From Flavobacterium humidisoli (GTDB lineage: Bacteria; Bacteroidota; Bacteroidia; Flavobacteriales; Flavobacteriaceae): a stretch of 64,000 nucleotides of DNA. This document shows positions 18,021 to 26,959 of the stretch, one piece after another; the stretch's first letter is position 1, and the number at the start of each line of letters is the position of its first letter. Below the pieces are notes generated by a model. It saw only the letters and a program-made list of their open reading frames with translations. It was not told the origin of the DNA and made no database searches. The translations under genes were made by a program, and so were the position numbers. The stretch covers positions 3,224,001 to 3,288,000 of the forward strand of contig NZ_CP096829.1 in assembly GCF_023272795.1 (NCBI RefSeq). The letters run 5' to 3'.

Positions 18021-20495
18021 ATGTCAGATTTTAAAATAATTGGAAATACGGATCCTGTTGTAGGTAAAGAAGAGTTTTATTCAGTAAATACTTTTTTACC
18101 AAGCATTCTGCCTTTTCAAAACACAGCTTCAAACAATAGTTTTGAACAGCCTGTAAAATGGGAAATTTACATTCTAGAAAATGGAAGATGGCGGAAAACA
18201 AAAGAAAATGATAAAACAGGAAAACGAGTTTCGTATACCTTTCTTCAAAAAAGTTTAGAGAGAAAAGGAATTCGTATTCTGGCAAGAAGAGGAGAAGATG
18301 TGGCACGCCTCAATATAAAAACACATCCAGCCGAGACTCCCAAAATTGAAAGTATAGAATTGCTGGATAAAGCAGGAAAAAAGCCAACAGCACCGCTTTC
18401 TTACGGACAGACTCTTAAAGCAAGAGTACATTGTCTGCATATGGAAAAACGCAAAGTATCTGTAACCCTTTGGGAAGATGATGCCGCTGGAGCAGGGCAC
18501 AATAAAGCAAATGAAAAAAATATATTGCAAACGCTTTCTGGAATAGTTAAAGACGGAAAAGCGGATGTCGATTTTGTATTACGACCAAGTTTTGCAAAAA
18601 TTGCCGATAAGAGTAAAGACGAGGGTAAAATACACGAATATTATGTTACTACCGATTTTGATAACGAAAAATTAGCTAGTAAAAATGTGAATGTAAATGA
18701 CCTGGAAACACCTGTAGCGCCTGTTAAAAAGAAAATACCATTACAGCAGCCGGCACAAACTAAACCGCCTTTGCAGCAGCCAAAAGCAAATACACCAGTT
18801 ACAAATGGAACTGGAAAAGCTAAAAGCGAAATTACAAAAGTTCATATTACAGATGCAGCAGGACGTCCTATTGTTGGACTTTTTAAAGAAAAACAAATAA
18901 AAGTTTGGATTGATTCTGTAGGATTAATAGGCAACCAAATACGATTTAGATTATATGAGCATGATGTTATAAGCAATGATATATTAATAGATCAAAAGTT
19001 CACAATTACCAGCAATATTTTTCCCGTAGATGTTTTTCTCAATCGAATATTAAAAAGTAAAGGAGATGACATAGGAGAAGGAGCAGAGCAAGAATTGTTT
19101 GCGGATGTAGAGGTAGTAACAGACCCAAAACAAAGCAAACATAGCGGCAAAATAGATGTAGATGCAAAAGTGTTTAAACCAGACCCTGTTGATGTTACTA
19201 ATAAAGTTGCAAAGGTTGGTGAGGGAGATAAGAATGATAAGGAGGATAAAGGCAACGTAGTTTGTCAAAAATGTATTGATCCAGTAACTGTAAAACAGCT
19301 TCAAGATTTATTTCCAAAGGCAGACAAAGAAACTTTAAAAACCATTGCGGAAACATATACAAAACATATGAAAGCATTAAAAATGAATACTTGTTGGAAT
19401 AAGGCTCATTTTTTTGCACAGGCGATGGTTGAAAGTGGAAAAAGCTTTAAATTAAAGGAAGGTGAAGGTATGAATTATTTGGCTGATGATTTGTATCTCG
19501 GAAGATGGAATCCCAAAAAGAAAAAGTATGTTACGATATTTTCATATTTTAAGACAAGGAAAGAGGAGGCTTATAAGTATGGTAGAATTGAAGAAATAAA
19601 GAATGGTAAAAAGATAATTACCCAAGTAGCTGATCAAAAAGCGATTGCAAATCGTGTTTATGCTAATAGAGTTGGAAATAAAGGGATTGAATCAGGAGAT
19701 GGATGGAATTTTAGAGGAAAAGGATGTATTCAATTAACAGGTAGAACTAATTATGAAAATGCAAATAAATATACTTTAAAGTATGAAAATGCAGATATAC
19801 TTAAGAATTCAGATCTAGTTGCAAAAGATATTAAAATTGCGGTTTTATCATCAATGGCATATTTTGATATGTATGGAGTCAATAAAAAAGCAAACAAATG
19901 TAAGGATGTTAAAAACAAAATTGCTCCGATGATCGGAAATGATGTGCAACTTCAAGATGGAAAAACTAATCATGGAGAAAAACAAGAAGCTTTTGATGAT
20001 TTTACTTCTAAGACCTTTACTATATCTAATTGTAAATATGGAAGTTCAGAAAATAAAGAAGAAAAGAAAGAGACAGGAAAAGGTGTTACAATTAGGTTGG
20101 TGAGAAAATGGCAAACAAAAAAATCGACTATTGGGGAATTTACTATTGATGATTCTGATATTAAAGGATATATATTGGAAGAAAAGGGGCCAGATACAAC
20201 AGTTTCGGGTATAGAGCAAAGAGTTCCTGTGGGCACTTATAATTTAAAATGGCATAATGGAACTAAGAAAAAAGGAGTCTTAAAATTATATAATAGTGAT
20301 GTATCTGAAAGTAGAGCTATTTTAATACATTCTGGAAATACAGCGGCAGATACTGAAGGTTGCTTATTACCAGGAAGTTCAAAATCTACAGATTTTGTCG
20401 GAGGTAGTCAGGCAAAAGTTAAAGAAATAAATGATTATGTTAAGGAGAAAGGCGTTGAAGGAGCAAAAATTATTATAACAGCAAAGTATGAATAA
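18021..20495 (+). CDS. T6SS cell-wall effector: Ig-like repeats, GH19-type lysozyme/chitinase domain, DUF5675
   Basis: 824 residues, no signal peptide. Two Ig-like segments cover about 1-235, then a Pro/Gln linker (about 240-265) and a third beta domain (KVHITDAAGRPIVG onward, about 270-400). A GH19-like domain is at about 425-675 with FFAQAMVESG (probable catalytic Glu471), GWNFRGKGCIQLTGRTNYE and LSSMAYFDMYG. The C-terminal domain, about 688-824, matches DUF5675 (RVPVGTYNL, AILIHSGN, TEGCLLPGS). It should cut peptidoglycan glycan strands in the target periplasm. The PAAR-like gene lies just upstream, and a signal-peptide SH3b protein overlaps its 3' end by 8 bases. Confidence 0.82.
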   Translation: MSDFKIIGNTDPVVGKEEFYSVNTFLPSILPFQNTASNNSFEQPVKWEIYILENGRWRKTKENDKTGKRVSYTFLQKSLERKGIRILARRGEDVARLNIKTHPAETPKIESIELLDKAGKKPTAPLSYGQTLKARVHCLHMEKRKVSVTLWEDDAAGAGHNKANEKNILQTLSGIVKDGKADVDFVLRPSFAKIADKSKDEGKIHEYYVTTDFDNEKLASKNVNVNDLETPVAPVKKKIPLQQPAQTKPPLQQPKANTPVTNGTGKAKSEITKVHITDAAGRPIVGLFKEKQIKVWIDSVGLIGNQIRFRLYEHDVISNDILIDQKFTITSNIFPVDVFLNRILKSKGDDIGEGAEQELFADVEVVTDPKQSKHSGKIDVDAKVFKPDPVDVTNKVAKVGEGDKNDKEDKGNVVCQKCIDPVTVKQLQDLFPKADKETLKTIAETYTKHMKALKMNTCWNKAHFFAQAMVESGKSFKLKEGEGMNYLADDLYLGRWNPKKKKYVTIFSYFKTRKEEAYKYGRIEEIKNGKKIITQVADQKAIANRVYANRVGNKGIESGDGWNFRGKGCIQLTGRTNYENANKYTLKYENADILKNSDLVAKDIKIAVLSSMAYFDMYGVNKKANKCKDVKNKIAPMIGNDVQLQDGKTNHGEKQEAFDDFTSKTFTISNCKYGSSENKEEKKETGKGVTIRLVRKWQTKKSTIGEFTIDDSDIKGYILEEKGPDTTVSGIEQRVPVGTYNLKWHNGTKKKGVLKLYNSDVSESRAILIHSGNTAADTEGCLLPGSSKSTDFVGGSQAKVKEINDYVKEKGVEGAKIIITAKYE

Positions 20496-21243
20496 ATATT
20501 TTATAATCTTTTTATTAATTGCAACATGCAATATAAATGCACAGAATAATTTTAATGTCCGCCAACTTCAAGAGGGATATAATGCTAAAAACAAAAAAAT
20601 ATTTATAGATAATTTCCCTAATAATTTTAAGGATTTTAAATTAATTTTTGGTTGGAACGATAAATTAGATAAGCCAAATGCATTATATAATGAAGCAAAT
20701 GATTTTATAAAATATTTTTTTGAATTATCATCTAATAATGATAATTGCAAAAAAATGATAATGAAAATTGCATGTCAAGCGAAGTGGGAAGCTGACGCTG
20801 TTAATTATTTTCATATGAATCTAGTTTTGTTAGTTGAGAATGATGAAAATTTTGATAAAATGTTGCAAACATTGGAGGATAAAGATTTGAATGAATTTTG
20901 GCGTTTTTATTTTGATATTGAAAACTTAATTTATTCACAAAAACTATATACTATACTTAATGCTTTTATGAAAGAAAAAGCAATGTATGCTTTCAATATA
21001 TTAAAAAAAGAAAGGAGTAATTATACTGATAAACATGGAAAATTATATAAATATCAAATTTTTGATAAAGATGGTTATTGTAATTTAAGGAAAAATGGTA
21101 ATTCTAAATCTGATGTTATTGAAAAAATAGAAAATAATGAAATTGTAAATGTTTTAGATAGTTCAGAAGATTGGTGGTTTATCCAAACGAATAAAGGATT
21201 AGTAGGATTTGTACATAAAAGTAGAATTAAAGTTAAAAATTGA
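20488..21243 (+). CDS. secreted SH3b-domain protein, candidate immunity protein
   Basis: 251 residues with a signal peptide (FIIFLLIATCNINA-QN). The middle, residues 30-190, is unrecognised and helical. The C-terminus is a bacterial SH3 domain at about 190-250 (YCNLRKNGNSKSDVI, DWWFIQTNKGLVGFVH). It overlaps the effector gene by 8 bases, which ties its translation to the effector. Periplasmic location matches where the effector would act, so it is the prime candidate for protection. The AT-rich, Asn/Lys-rich codon use differs from the structural T6SS genes. Confidence 0.7.
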   Translation: MNKYFIIFLLIATCNINAQNNFNVRQLQEGYNAKNKKIFIDNFPNNFKDFKLIFGWNDKLDKPNALYNEANDFIKYFFELSSNNDNCKKMIMKIACQAKWEADAVNYFHMNLVLLVENDENFDKMLQTLEDKDLNEFWRFYFDIENLIYSQKLYTILNAFMKEKAMYAFNILKKERSNYTDKHGKLYKYQIFDKDGYCNLRKNGNSKSDVIEKIENNEIVNVLDSSEDWWFIQTNKGLVGFVHKSRIKVKN

Positions 21244-21244
21244 A

Positions 21245-21895
21245 ATGAAAAATAAGTTTTTTTTAAAGATTATGATCTTAATGTTATGTTTAATTTCATG
21301 TAATGATAAAAAAGAAAAAGTTGTAGATATCAAAGAAAAAGATTCTAAAGAAATCGTTGGAGATACTTTAACCATTAACAAAACAAAAGATTACATTAAA
21401 GATTATAAAGCAAAATATACATCAAAAAAATATAATATAAGAGTTGAAAAAGACTGCGATCTAAATATGGATGGGCAAATTGATAAAATTATAGTTTTTG
21501 AACCTTCTGAAATAGCTAATAATAAATTAACAAAAAAATCGCCTGTCTGTATTTTTATCAAGAAAGAAAATAATTATGATATTTATGAAAATAAAAACAT
21601 TATTTACACTTCTTTTTTTAATTCAATGGCAGAAGGTTTTCAAGATTTAGTGATTAAAGATAATTACTTCACATTTGAAGAAAATAATCAGGCAGGAGAT
21701 GTTAGAGGTAATGACTATATAACATTTAAGTATGACTTAAAATCTAACGAAATTTTATTACACAAATATAGTATTGAATTAATTAGTATTGATGGTGAAA
21801 ATGACAAAACTTTCACATACGACAAAAAAGTGTTTGGAAGTATTTTTTTTAATGATTTTGATATTGATAAAATAAAACAGAAAATCAATAATTAA
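21245..21895 (+). CDS. lipoprotein, candidate T6SS immunity protein (paralogue 1)
   Basis: 216 residues from the ATG at 21245; a longer in-frame start at 21209 would overlap the upstream gene and spoil the signal. The lipobox is LISC. A Ca-loop-like motif DLNMDGQIDK lies near the middle, then YENKNII, AEGFQDLVIKDNYFT and YITFKYDLKSNEILLHKY. These C-terminal blocks recur in the lipoprotein at 23390-24553, so the two are homologues. It starts one base after the stop of the SH3b gene. The role is inferred only from location and context. Confidence 0.68.
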   Translation: MKNKFFLKIMILMLCLISCNDKKEKVVDIKEKDSKEIVGDTLTINKTKDYIKDYKAKYTSKKYNIRVEKDCDLNMDGQIDKIIVFEPSEIANNKLTKKSPVCIFIKKENNYDIYENKNIIYTSFFNSMAEGFQDLVIKDNYFTFEENNQAGDVRGNDYITFKYDLKSNEILLHKYSIELISIDGENDKTFTYDKKVFGSIFFNDFDIDKIKQKINN

Positions 21896-21959
21896 TAAAT
21901 TTTATATTAAGAGCCTACAGCGCTAACGGAATATTAAAAATAAACAAATAAAGAAAGTA

Positions 21960-22045
21960 AGCTCCTTGACATATTGAAAAGAAAAGCCCCAGCTAGCAAA
22001 GGTTTTAGACTTTTGTTAGCTGAGGGAATTTATAAATAGAAATTA
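21960..22045. repeat. 86-bp intergenic repeat, copy 1 (with stem-loop)
   Basis: It runs from AGCTCCTTGACATATTG to ATAGAAATTA and is almost identical to 23193-23279. Inside, CCCAGCTAGCAAA pairs with TTTGTTAGCTG-A-GGG to give a hairpin with one bulge. It ends 22 bases before the ATG of the lipoprotein gene at 22068. The gene-free stretch 21896-22067 contains nothing else recognised. Confidence 0.85.
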
Positions 22046-22067
22046 TGGCGATGTTGAATAAATAATT

Positions 22068-23057
22068 ATGAAAAGAATTTTAAGTATAACGTTTTTAGCT
22101 TTTTTATTTACAAGTTGTAAAGAAAATGTAAGTGCAGAAAATATAAAAAACATAGAAAATAGTTTAAGTGCAGAAATTACCAAAGATTCCTTAAATGTAT
22201 CGTTTGAAGAAAAAAATAAACAAGATGAAGAAATATTTCAATTAGAAAAACCCATAAAAACAATAAAGGGAGAATATGAAGCTGCTTATAATGGTTATAA
22301 AGTACTTCTAAATTCTAATTCCAACAATCAGGAATTAACTTTTTTTAAAAACAAAACAGAAATAAAAAAAGTATTAAATTTTTATTATGAAAATGGCGAT
22401 ATAGTTTTTAAACTTTATAAATCCAATTTAGGTAATCTTGTTTTATTAATAGAAGGAAGAGATTACTATAGTAGCAATTTGGGAATATACTACATTGATA
22501 ATAAATCTAATTCTATAATAGAAATTGATGATACATTAGTTTTTAGACAAGAAGATCCAGAGAAACTTGGAGTTAAAGACTTAATAGGACACATTTCAAA
22601 AGAAGGGGATGTATTAAAATCTAATTTTTATTTAGGGGATAAATTTTTATATGAGAAAAAATATAACATTCAGAAAAAGATACAGCAAAGTATAAAAAAG
22701 TATGGAGACAATTGGCTTGGGATCTATCAAACACAAATAAATAAAAATAGTAATGATACAAATACAATGCATATTATTTCTTTAAAAATAAATAAAGACT
22801 CAATAATATTTGAAGTAAACGGTTATCATGTGTCTCAAAAATATCTATTAGGAGCTAAAGAAGTCGAAAATAAATTAAAATTAGAATTTATAAAAGATTT
22901 ATCTGAATATAATGATCCTCAAATAGAAAAAATACAAGATTTTGGGGTTATTACTTTTAAAGATAATATATATATGTTGCGGTGTCCTTATATTGATTTA
23001 AACTTTGTTTATGGCTTAAAGCAAGTATGCGTTTTAAAAAAAGATATATCGCATTAA
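22068..23057 (+). CDS. lipoprotein of unknown function, candidate orphan immunity protein
   Basis: 329 residues with a lipobox (FLFTSC) and then a charged linker to about residue 70. Two beta-rich halves follow: the first contains YEAAYNGYKVLL and LVLLIEGRDYYSS, the second WLGIYQTQIN, HIISLKINKDSIIFEVNGYHVSQ and FGVITFKDNIYML. No known family is recognised. It sits in a run of lipoprotein genes behind the GH19-type effector, flanked on both sides by copies of an intergenic repeat, which suggests a separately acquired cassette. Confidence 0.6.
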   Translation: MKRILSITFLAFLFTSCKENVSAENIKNIENSLSAEITKDSLNVSFEEKNKQDEEIFQLEKPIKTIKGEYEAAYNGYKVLLNSNSNNQELTFFKNKTEIKKVLNFYYENGDIVFKLYKSNLGNLVLLIEGRDYYSSNLGIYYIDNKSNSIIEIDDTLVFRQEDPEKLGVKDLIGHISKEGDVLKSNFYLGDKFLYEKKYNIQKKIQQSIKKYGDNWLGIYQTQINKNSNDTNTMHIISLKINKDSIIFEVNGYHVSQKYLLGAKEVENKLKLEFIKDLSEYNDPQIEKIQDFGVITFKDNIYMLRCPYIDLNFVYGLKQVCVLKKDISH

Positions 23058-23192
23058 ATAACAGTTTCTATTATAATTGCGTTAAGTGGAAAAGTAAACA
23101 TAAGTTTGAAAATTATTAGATTTTGATGTGTCATAATAATGGTTTTGTAACTTTTATGAATTAAACATAATATCTAAAATCGTAATATAAAA

Positions 23193-23279
23193 AGCTCCTT
23201 GACATATTGAAAAAGAAAAGCCCCAGCTAGCAAAAGTTTTAGGCTTTTGTTAGCTGAGGGAATTTATAAAGAGAAATTA
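23193..23279. repeat. 87-bp intergenic repeat, copy 2
   Basis: Second copy of the element at 21960-22045, differing at only a few positions, including in the hairpin loop. It ends 2 bases before an ATG at 23282. The preceding stretch 23058-23192 has no gene and no motif that I recognise. Confidence 0.85.
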
Positions 23280-23281
23280 AA

Positions 23282-24553
23282 ATGAAAATAATTCTAAATA
23301 TTAGGAGCTTAATTGTATTAATTATCTCTTTTACGATAATTAGTTGTAAGAAATATGTAGCTTCTTCTAGGATAGATCCTGAGAGTTATATGAAACTAAA
23401 TTTGATAATACTGGTGAGAAAATATAGTAACTTAAAACAAATCATAAAAGTAATACTAATCTTTTTATTGTTTATTTCCTGTAATGGACAAAATTCAAAT
23501 AAAAAAAAGCAGGTTTTAAATAAGGATAAAGAACAAATCAAAAATATAAACAATGAACAATCATCTGTTGATTTTTTTGACCAAAAATACTTCAATGGTT
23601 ACATGATTTCGTTTGGAGATGAAGATCTTTCTGAACATCCATATCGTTATTATTACAATTATAATAATAATGATATACAATGGTTTGCTATAAGCTATGT
23701 TCCTAAAGACATTTCTTTGCATAATTATTGGGTCAACTATATTAAAAGTTTTGACTCAGGTGAAAATAAAGAAAATTCAATAATAGAAAAAAAGGTCAAT
23801 AAAGATTTAAGTTTATATAACATTTTTGCAGTTTATATACCTAAAAAATATTTAGACGTATCTAATGGTGAATCAGAAGAGGCTATGTTTTTTAAAAATA
23901 ATACTGAGGTCTTTTTTTATCTATATAATTCATTTGACAATAAATGGAGGTTTCTAAAAAAAGTCCAAACAAAAAGTCCGCAAATAGGGCAACGTGATTT
24001 TTTCTATAAACAATTTCCAGAATTATTTTCTTCTGCTAATGTTCTGAAATTAAATGAGAATAGAAACATTGCATATTTTTATGATTATGATTTAGATCAA
24101 GATGGAATAAAAGATAAAATTATAATTTATACAAATGATGAAGAAAAAGGAGAGTTTGAGAGAATTCATTTTGGACTTCGAATGGAAATAAAAAAAGGTT
24201 TGCCAAATAATTCTTTTAAAACATGGTATGAAAACAAGAATATTATACCTAAGAACAATTTTAATTGTGCTGCAGAAGGATTTAGTACGGTAGTATTTAA
24301 GGACAACTATTTTACAGTTGAGAATCAAGTTTGCTCAGATTATATTGAAATATCGACCTATATTACTTTTAAAGTAATTGGAAACAACATAGTACTCCAT
24401 AAATATGGTGAAAGATATTTTGATAAGGCTGATCACGAAAAACAGATACCTTCAAAGATATGGGGAATTAAGGATTTTCAGAATGTTAACTTTGATGAAG
24501 TAACGGATGATTTTCTTGTGAAGTTAAGTCAAGTAAAACCAAAAAATAAGTAA
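23282..24553 (+). CDS. lipoprotein with two tandem signal sequences, candidate immunity protein (paralogue 2, possibly chimeric)
   Basis: 423 residues from 23282; the working start may be the internal ATG at 23390 (387 residues). The first signal has lipobox TIISC, and about 45 residues later a second complete signal has lipobox LFISC. Only one can be used, so the first looks like the leftover 5' end of another lipoprotein gene fused in frame. The middle is unrecognised. The C-terminal 180 residues match the lipoprotein at 21245: DLDQDGIKDK, YENKNII, AEGFSTVVFKDNYFT, YITFK and IVLHKYG. Confidence 0.65.
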   Translation: MKIILNIRSLIVLIISFTIISCKKYVASSRIDPESYMKLNLIILVRKYSNLKQIIKVILIFLLFISCNGQNSNKKKQVLNKDKEQIKNINNEQSSVDFFDQKYFNGYMISFGDEDLSEHPYRYYYNYNNNDIQWFAISYVPKDISLHNYWVNYIKSFDSGENKENSIIEKKVNKDLSLYNIFAVYIPKKYLDVSNGESEEAMFFKNNTEVFFYLYNSFDNKWRFLKKVQTKSPQIGQRDFFYKQFPELFSSANVLKLNENRNIAYFYDYDLDQDGIKDKIIIYTNDEEKGEFERIHFGLRMEIKKGLPNNSFKTWYENKNIIPKNNFNCAAEGFSTVVFKDNYFTVENQVCSDYIEISTYITFKVIGNNIVLHKYGERYFDKADHEKQIPSKIWGIKDFQNVNFDEVTDDFLVKLSQVKPKNK

Positions 24554-24561
24554 AAATATAT

Positions 24562-24577
24562 TTAAGCCCCTTGACAT
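24562..24577. repeat. left-edge remnant of the 87-bp repeat before tssK
   Basis: AAGCCCCTTGACATA here matches the left edge of the repeats at 21960 and 23193 (AGCTCCTTGACATA), after which similarity ends. The rest of 24578-24729 shows no clear motif. It marks the same kind of junction at the downstream edge of the immunity array. Confidence 0.5.
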
Positions 24578-24729
24578 AAAATCCGGCTCAGTGCGCGCAA
24601 TTGTATCTATTTAACCCGAAAAGACTTGTTATTATTAGATTTAATACCATTTCGTAATAGCAAAAACTAACTTGAAACCAAAACAGAGAAAATTAAAGCA
24701 TTCTCATTTCAAATAAAAAATATAGAATT

Positions 24730-25899
24730 ATGATAGAAAAATTAAGTCATTTTCCCGTAAACTGGATTGATGGGATGAAGATAAATAAAAGTCATTTTTT
24801 ATCGATTCAGGATAACGTTTCTGAGTTGGTAAACGATGCTATAGGTATTCATACCACTCCTATAAGTTATGGACTTCTGGATTCTGGAAACCAAAATAAA
24901 GAGGCCACAAAAATCACTTTAGGAATTGATAACCACAAACTGCTTCGCGTACGTGTAGAAGAATGCCACGCTATTACCCCAAACGGATCAAGAATCGAAA
25001 TTAGTAAAAGCAATACCGATACCTTAGATCTTCAGGTTCCGTATCCGGAAGATACTTATGAAATAAAAGAAGGCGAACAATTAGTTTTATTGGCTTGTAT
25101 CTCGGTGAATTCTAAAAAGAGAATTCCTTTTGGCGAACCAGATCCTGATGAAGTGCCGCCAAGATATCCGTACACACAGCCTGAGTACAAGCTTCATTTA
25201 ATTAAAGCCGAAGAATTTCGATCAGGAATAGGGTATGGTGGTTTTTACCTGGCAATTGGTAAAGTGCTTATTGGAGATACAACAGTTTTAGACGAAGATT
25301 ATATTCCGCCATCAGTAACGGTAGCCTGTCATCCAAAATTGGTTGACATGCAGGCGCAAATTGCACGCTCGTTTGGTCAGATTGAGATTTATTCGGTTCA
25401 GATCTCTCAAAAAATTAACCGCGCACAGCAGACAGGAGTCTTGTCGCAGACTGTTATGCAATTGGCAGACAATACTGGATATTATTTAGGAAGTACCTTA
25501 ACCCAATTTCGTTGGTTTTCATTGCATCAGCATCCAGCTTCAATGTTAAGTACGGTGGTGTCATTTGCCAGAGTGATGAAGAATTTTATCGATTCAAAAT
25601 CTGGTGCAGGGAAAGAAGAACTACTGAATTATTTTGCCGAGTGGTGTGATATTTCGCAGGGAGATCTCGAAATCCTGTTTACCACTCTTATAAATGCGGG
25701 TTACGATCATGTTCATATTGATAAAACAGCCTCACTTGCAATGAACGCTTTGGCTAGAATTGAGAAATTATTTGAGACACTGAACAAACTGGATTACATC
25801 GGTAAGAAGAAAGAAAACATTGAGTTGTTTGTTGCCGAAACAGATAAAAAAGACATCGTTCATAATCCAAAACGACACGGTTTCTTTATCAAAGATTAA
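24730..25899 (+). CDS. tssK: T6SS baseplate subunit TssK
   Basis: 389 residues. The N-terminal shoulder begins PVNWIDGMKINKSHF, equivalent to the W-x-x-G-M-x-x-x-x-H motif of TssK. EIYSVQISQKINRAQQTGVL is in the middle helical part, and a C-terminal head follows. TssK trimers join the TssF/G wedge to the membrane complex. The protein is shorter than proteobacterial TssK, as usual in this phylum. It starts the structural block tssK-tssO-tssB-tssC after the immunity array. Confidence 0.85.
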   Translation: MIEKLSHFPVNWIDGMKINKSHFLSIQDNVSELVNDAIGIHTTPISYGLLDSGNQNKEATKITLGIDNHKLLRVRVEECHAITPNGSRIEISKSNTDTLDLQVPYPEDTYEIKEGEQLVLLACISVNSKKRIPFGEPDPDEVPPRYPYTQPEYKLHLIKAEEFRSGIGYGGFYLAIGKVLIGDTTVLDEDYIPPSVTVACHPKLVDMQAQIARSFGQIEIYSVQISQKINRAQQTGVLSQTVMQLADNTGYYLGSTLTQFRWFSLHQHPASMLSTVVSFARVMKNFIDSKSGAGKEELLNYFAEWCDISQGDLEILFTTLINAGYDHVHIDKTASLAMNALARIEKLFETLNKLDYIGKKKENIELFVAETDKKDIVHNPKRHGFFIKD

Positions 25900-25922
25900 A
25901 AAGTAAAATAGTAATATAAATT

Positions 25923-26435
25923 ATGGAAGTATTAAATAAACAAGAACGCCAGAAAGCTTTTATCGCTTTTTTAATTGCCTTTATCCTAACTTTTTGCGTT
26001 ATGCTGCTTGCAGTTTCGTTCAATTTTTACATGCCGGTAGCAGAAAATAAAATGCTGAAAGCAGAAAACGAAATGATGAAAAGAGAATACGATTATCAAA
26101 CTAATTTTTCGGTTAAAATAGACAGCATCAGAATGACAATCGATTCGATCAATTCACCAAAGGTAGATAACGATTTTCAGCAACGTCTGGCGAATGTCAT
26201 GATTGCCAATATTTATCAAAAAGTACCAAAAGACACTACTGAAAACAAAAAGCTATATAACAATGTTATTCTGGCGTACAAGAATATTATTGATTATAAA
26301 AAACAAATTAGAAGCCTAACACACAATTCGCACTTAATAGACAGTTTGAACCAGTCGGCTAAAACATACAAAGAAGAATTAGAAAAAGTAAGCAGAGATT
26401 TAGATGTATGTCGTCAGATTTATCAAAATCAATAA
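25923..26435 (+). CDS. tssO: T6SS membrane protein TssO
   Basis: 170 residues with a single membrane helix at about 15-37 (AFLIAFILTFCVMLLAVSF) and a coiled, charged periplasmic part containing heptad-like stretches (ENKMLKAENEMMKREYD, KTYKEELEKVSRDLDVC). This is the TssO pattern of Bacteroidota T6SS, part of the TssN/Q/O/P/R membrane complex. It lies 23 bases after tssK and before tssB, the usual order in this group. Confidence 0.82.
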   Translation: MEVLNKQERQKAFIAFLIAFILTFCVMLLAVSFNFYMPVAENKMLKAENEMMKREYDYQTNFSVKIDSIRMTIDSINSPKVDNDFQQRLANVMIANIYQKVPKDTTENKKLYNNVILAYKNIIDYKKQIRSLTHNSHLIDSLNQSAKTYKEELEKVSRDLDVCRQIYQNQ

Positions 26436-26488
26436 TTAGAAATCAGAGTAAAGAAATTAATAAACTAATCATTTAAAAATTTAAAATT

Positions 26489-26938
26489 ATGTTGTCAAAC
26501 TATGGAATTGGAGGTAATGAAGTAAAAATAGATGCAGATGAAGCGATCACTGCAATCCCTCAAAACAGAACACTTGTTGCTCAAAAATTAACAGTTGATG
26601 CGCCTGTAAAACCAGAATTGGTAGAAGGAATTACAAGTATTGAAAAAGCATTTGAACATTTTAAACCAGAAGTAAAAGTAAATTTTGAAACTGCAGACGG
26701 TGCAACTAAAGTGGAACCTTTAAAATTTAAGAATTTAGGAGATTTTGGTATAAAAGGAATCACAACACAAAGCAGCTTTTTATCTGATCTTGAAACAGAA
26801 AAAGATCAGTATCAAAAAATTATCCGCCAGTTAAAATCAAACAAGATTTTAAAAGCGGCTTTAGAAGACGGTGAAGCTAAACAAGCTTTATTGGAAAGTC
26901 TTGGAGCACTGATCAACGAGTTAAAAGAGAACAAATAA
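26489..26938 (+). CDS. tssB: T6SS sheath small subunit TssB (VipA-like)
   Basis: 149 residues. The family core is visible as FEHFKPEVKVNFETADG and LKFKNLGDFGIKGI, with a helical C-terminus LIRQLKSNKILKAALEDGEAK-like that pairs with TssC. It co-assembles with TssC into the contractile sheath. The gene is 21 bases before tssC. Confidence 0.88.
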   Translation: MLSNYGIGGNEVKIDADEAITAIPQNRTLVAQKLTVDAPVKPELVEGITSIEKAFEHFKPEVKVNFETADGATKVEPLKFKNLGDFGIKGITTQSSFLSDLETEKDQYQKIIRQLKSNKILKAALEDGEAKQALLESLGALINELKENK

Positions 26939-26959
26939 GAATTTAAAAATATTATAGAT

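Noticed and set aside
18992-19419. Several overlapping minus-strand open frames inside the GH19 effector gene
   Set aside because: They are out of frame with a well-supported gene, have no family motif and overlap each other.
24578-24729. Promoter for tssK
   Set aside because: TTGACA near 24573 resembles a sigma70 -35 box, but this phylum does not use that consensus and no TAnnTTTG box follows.
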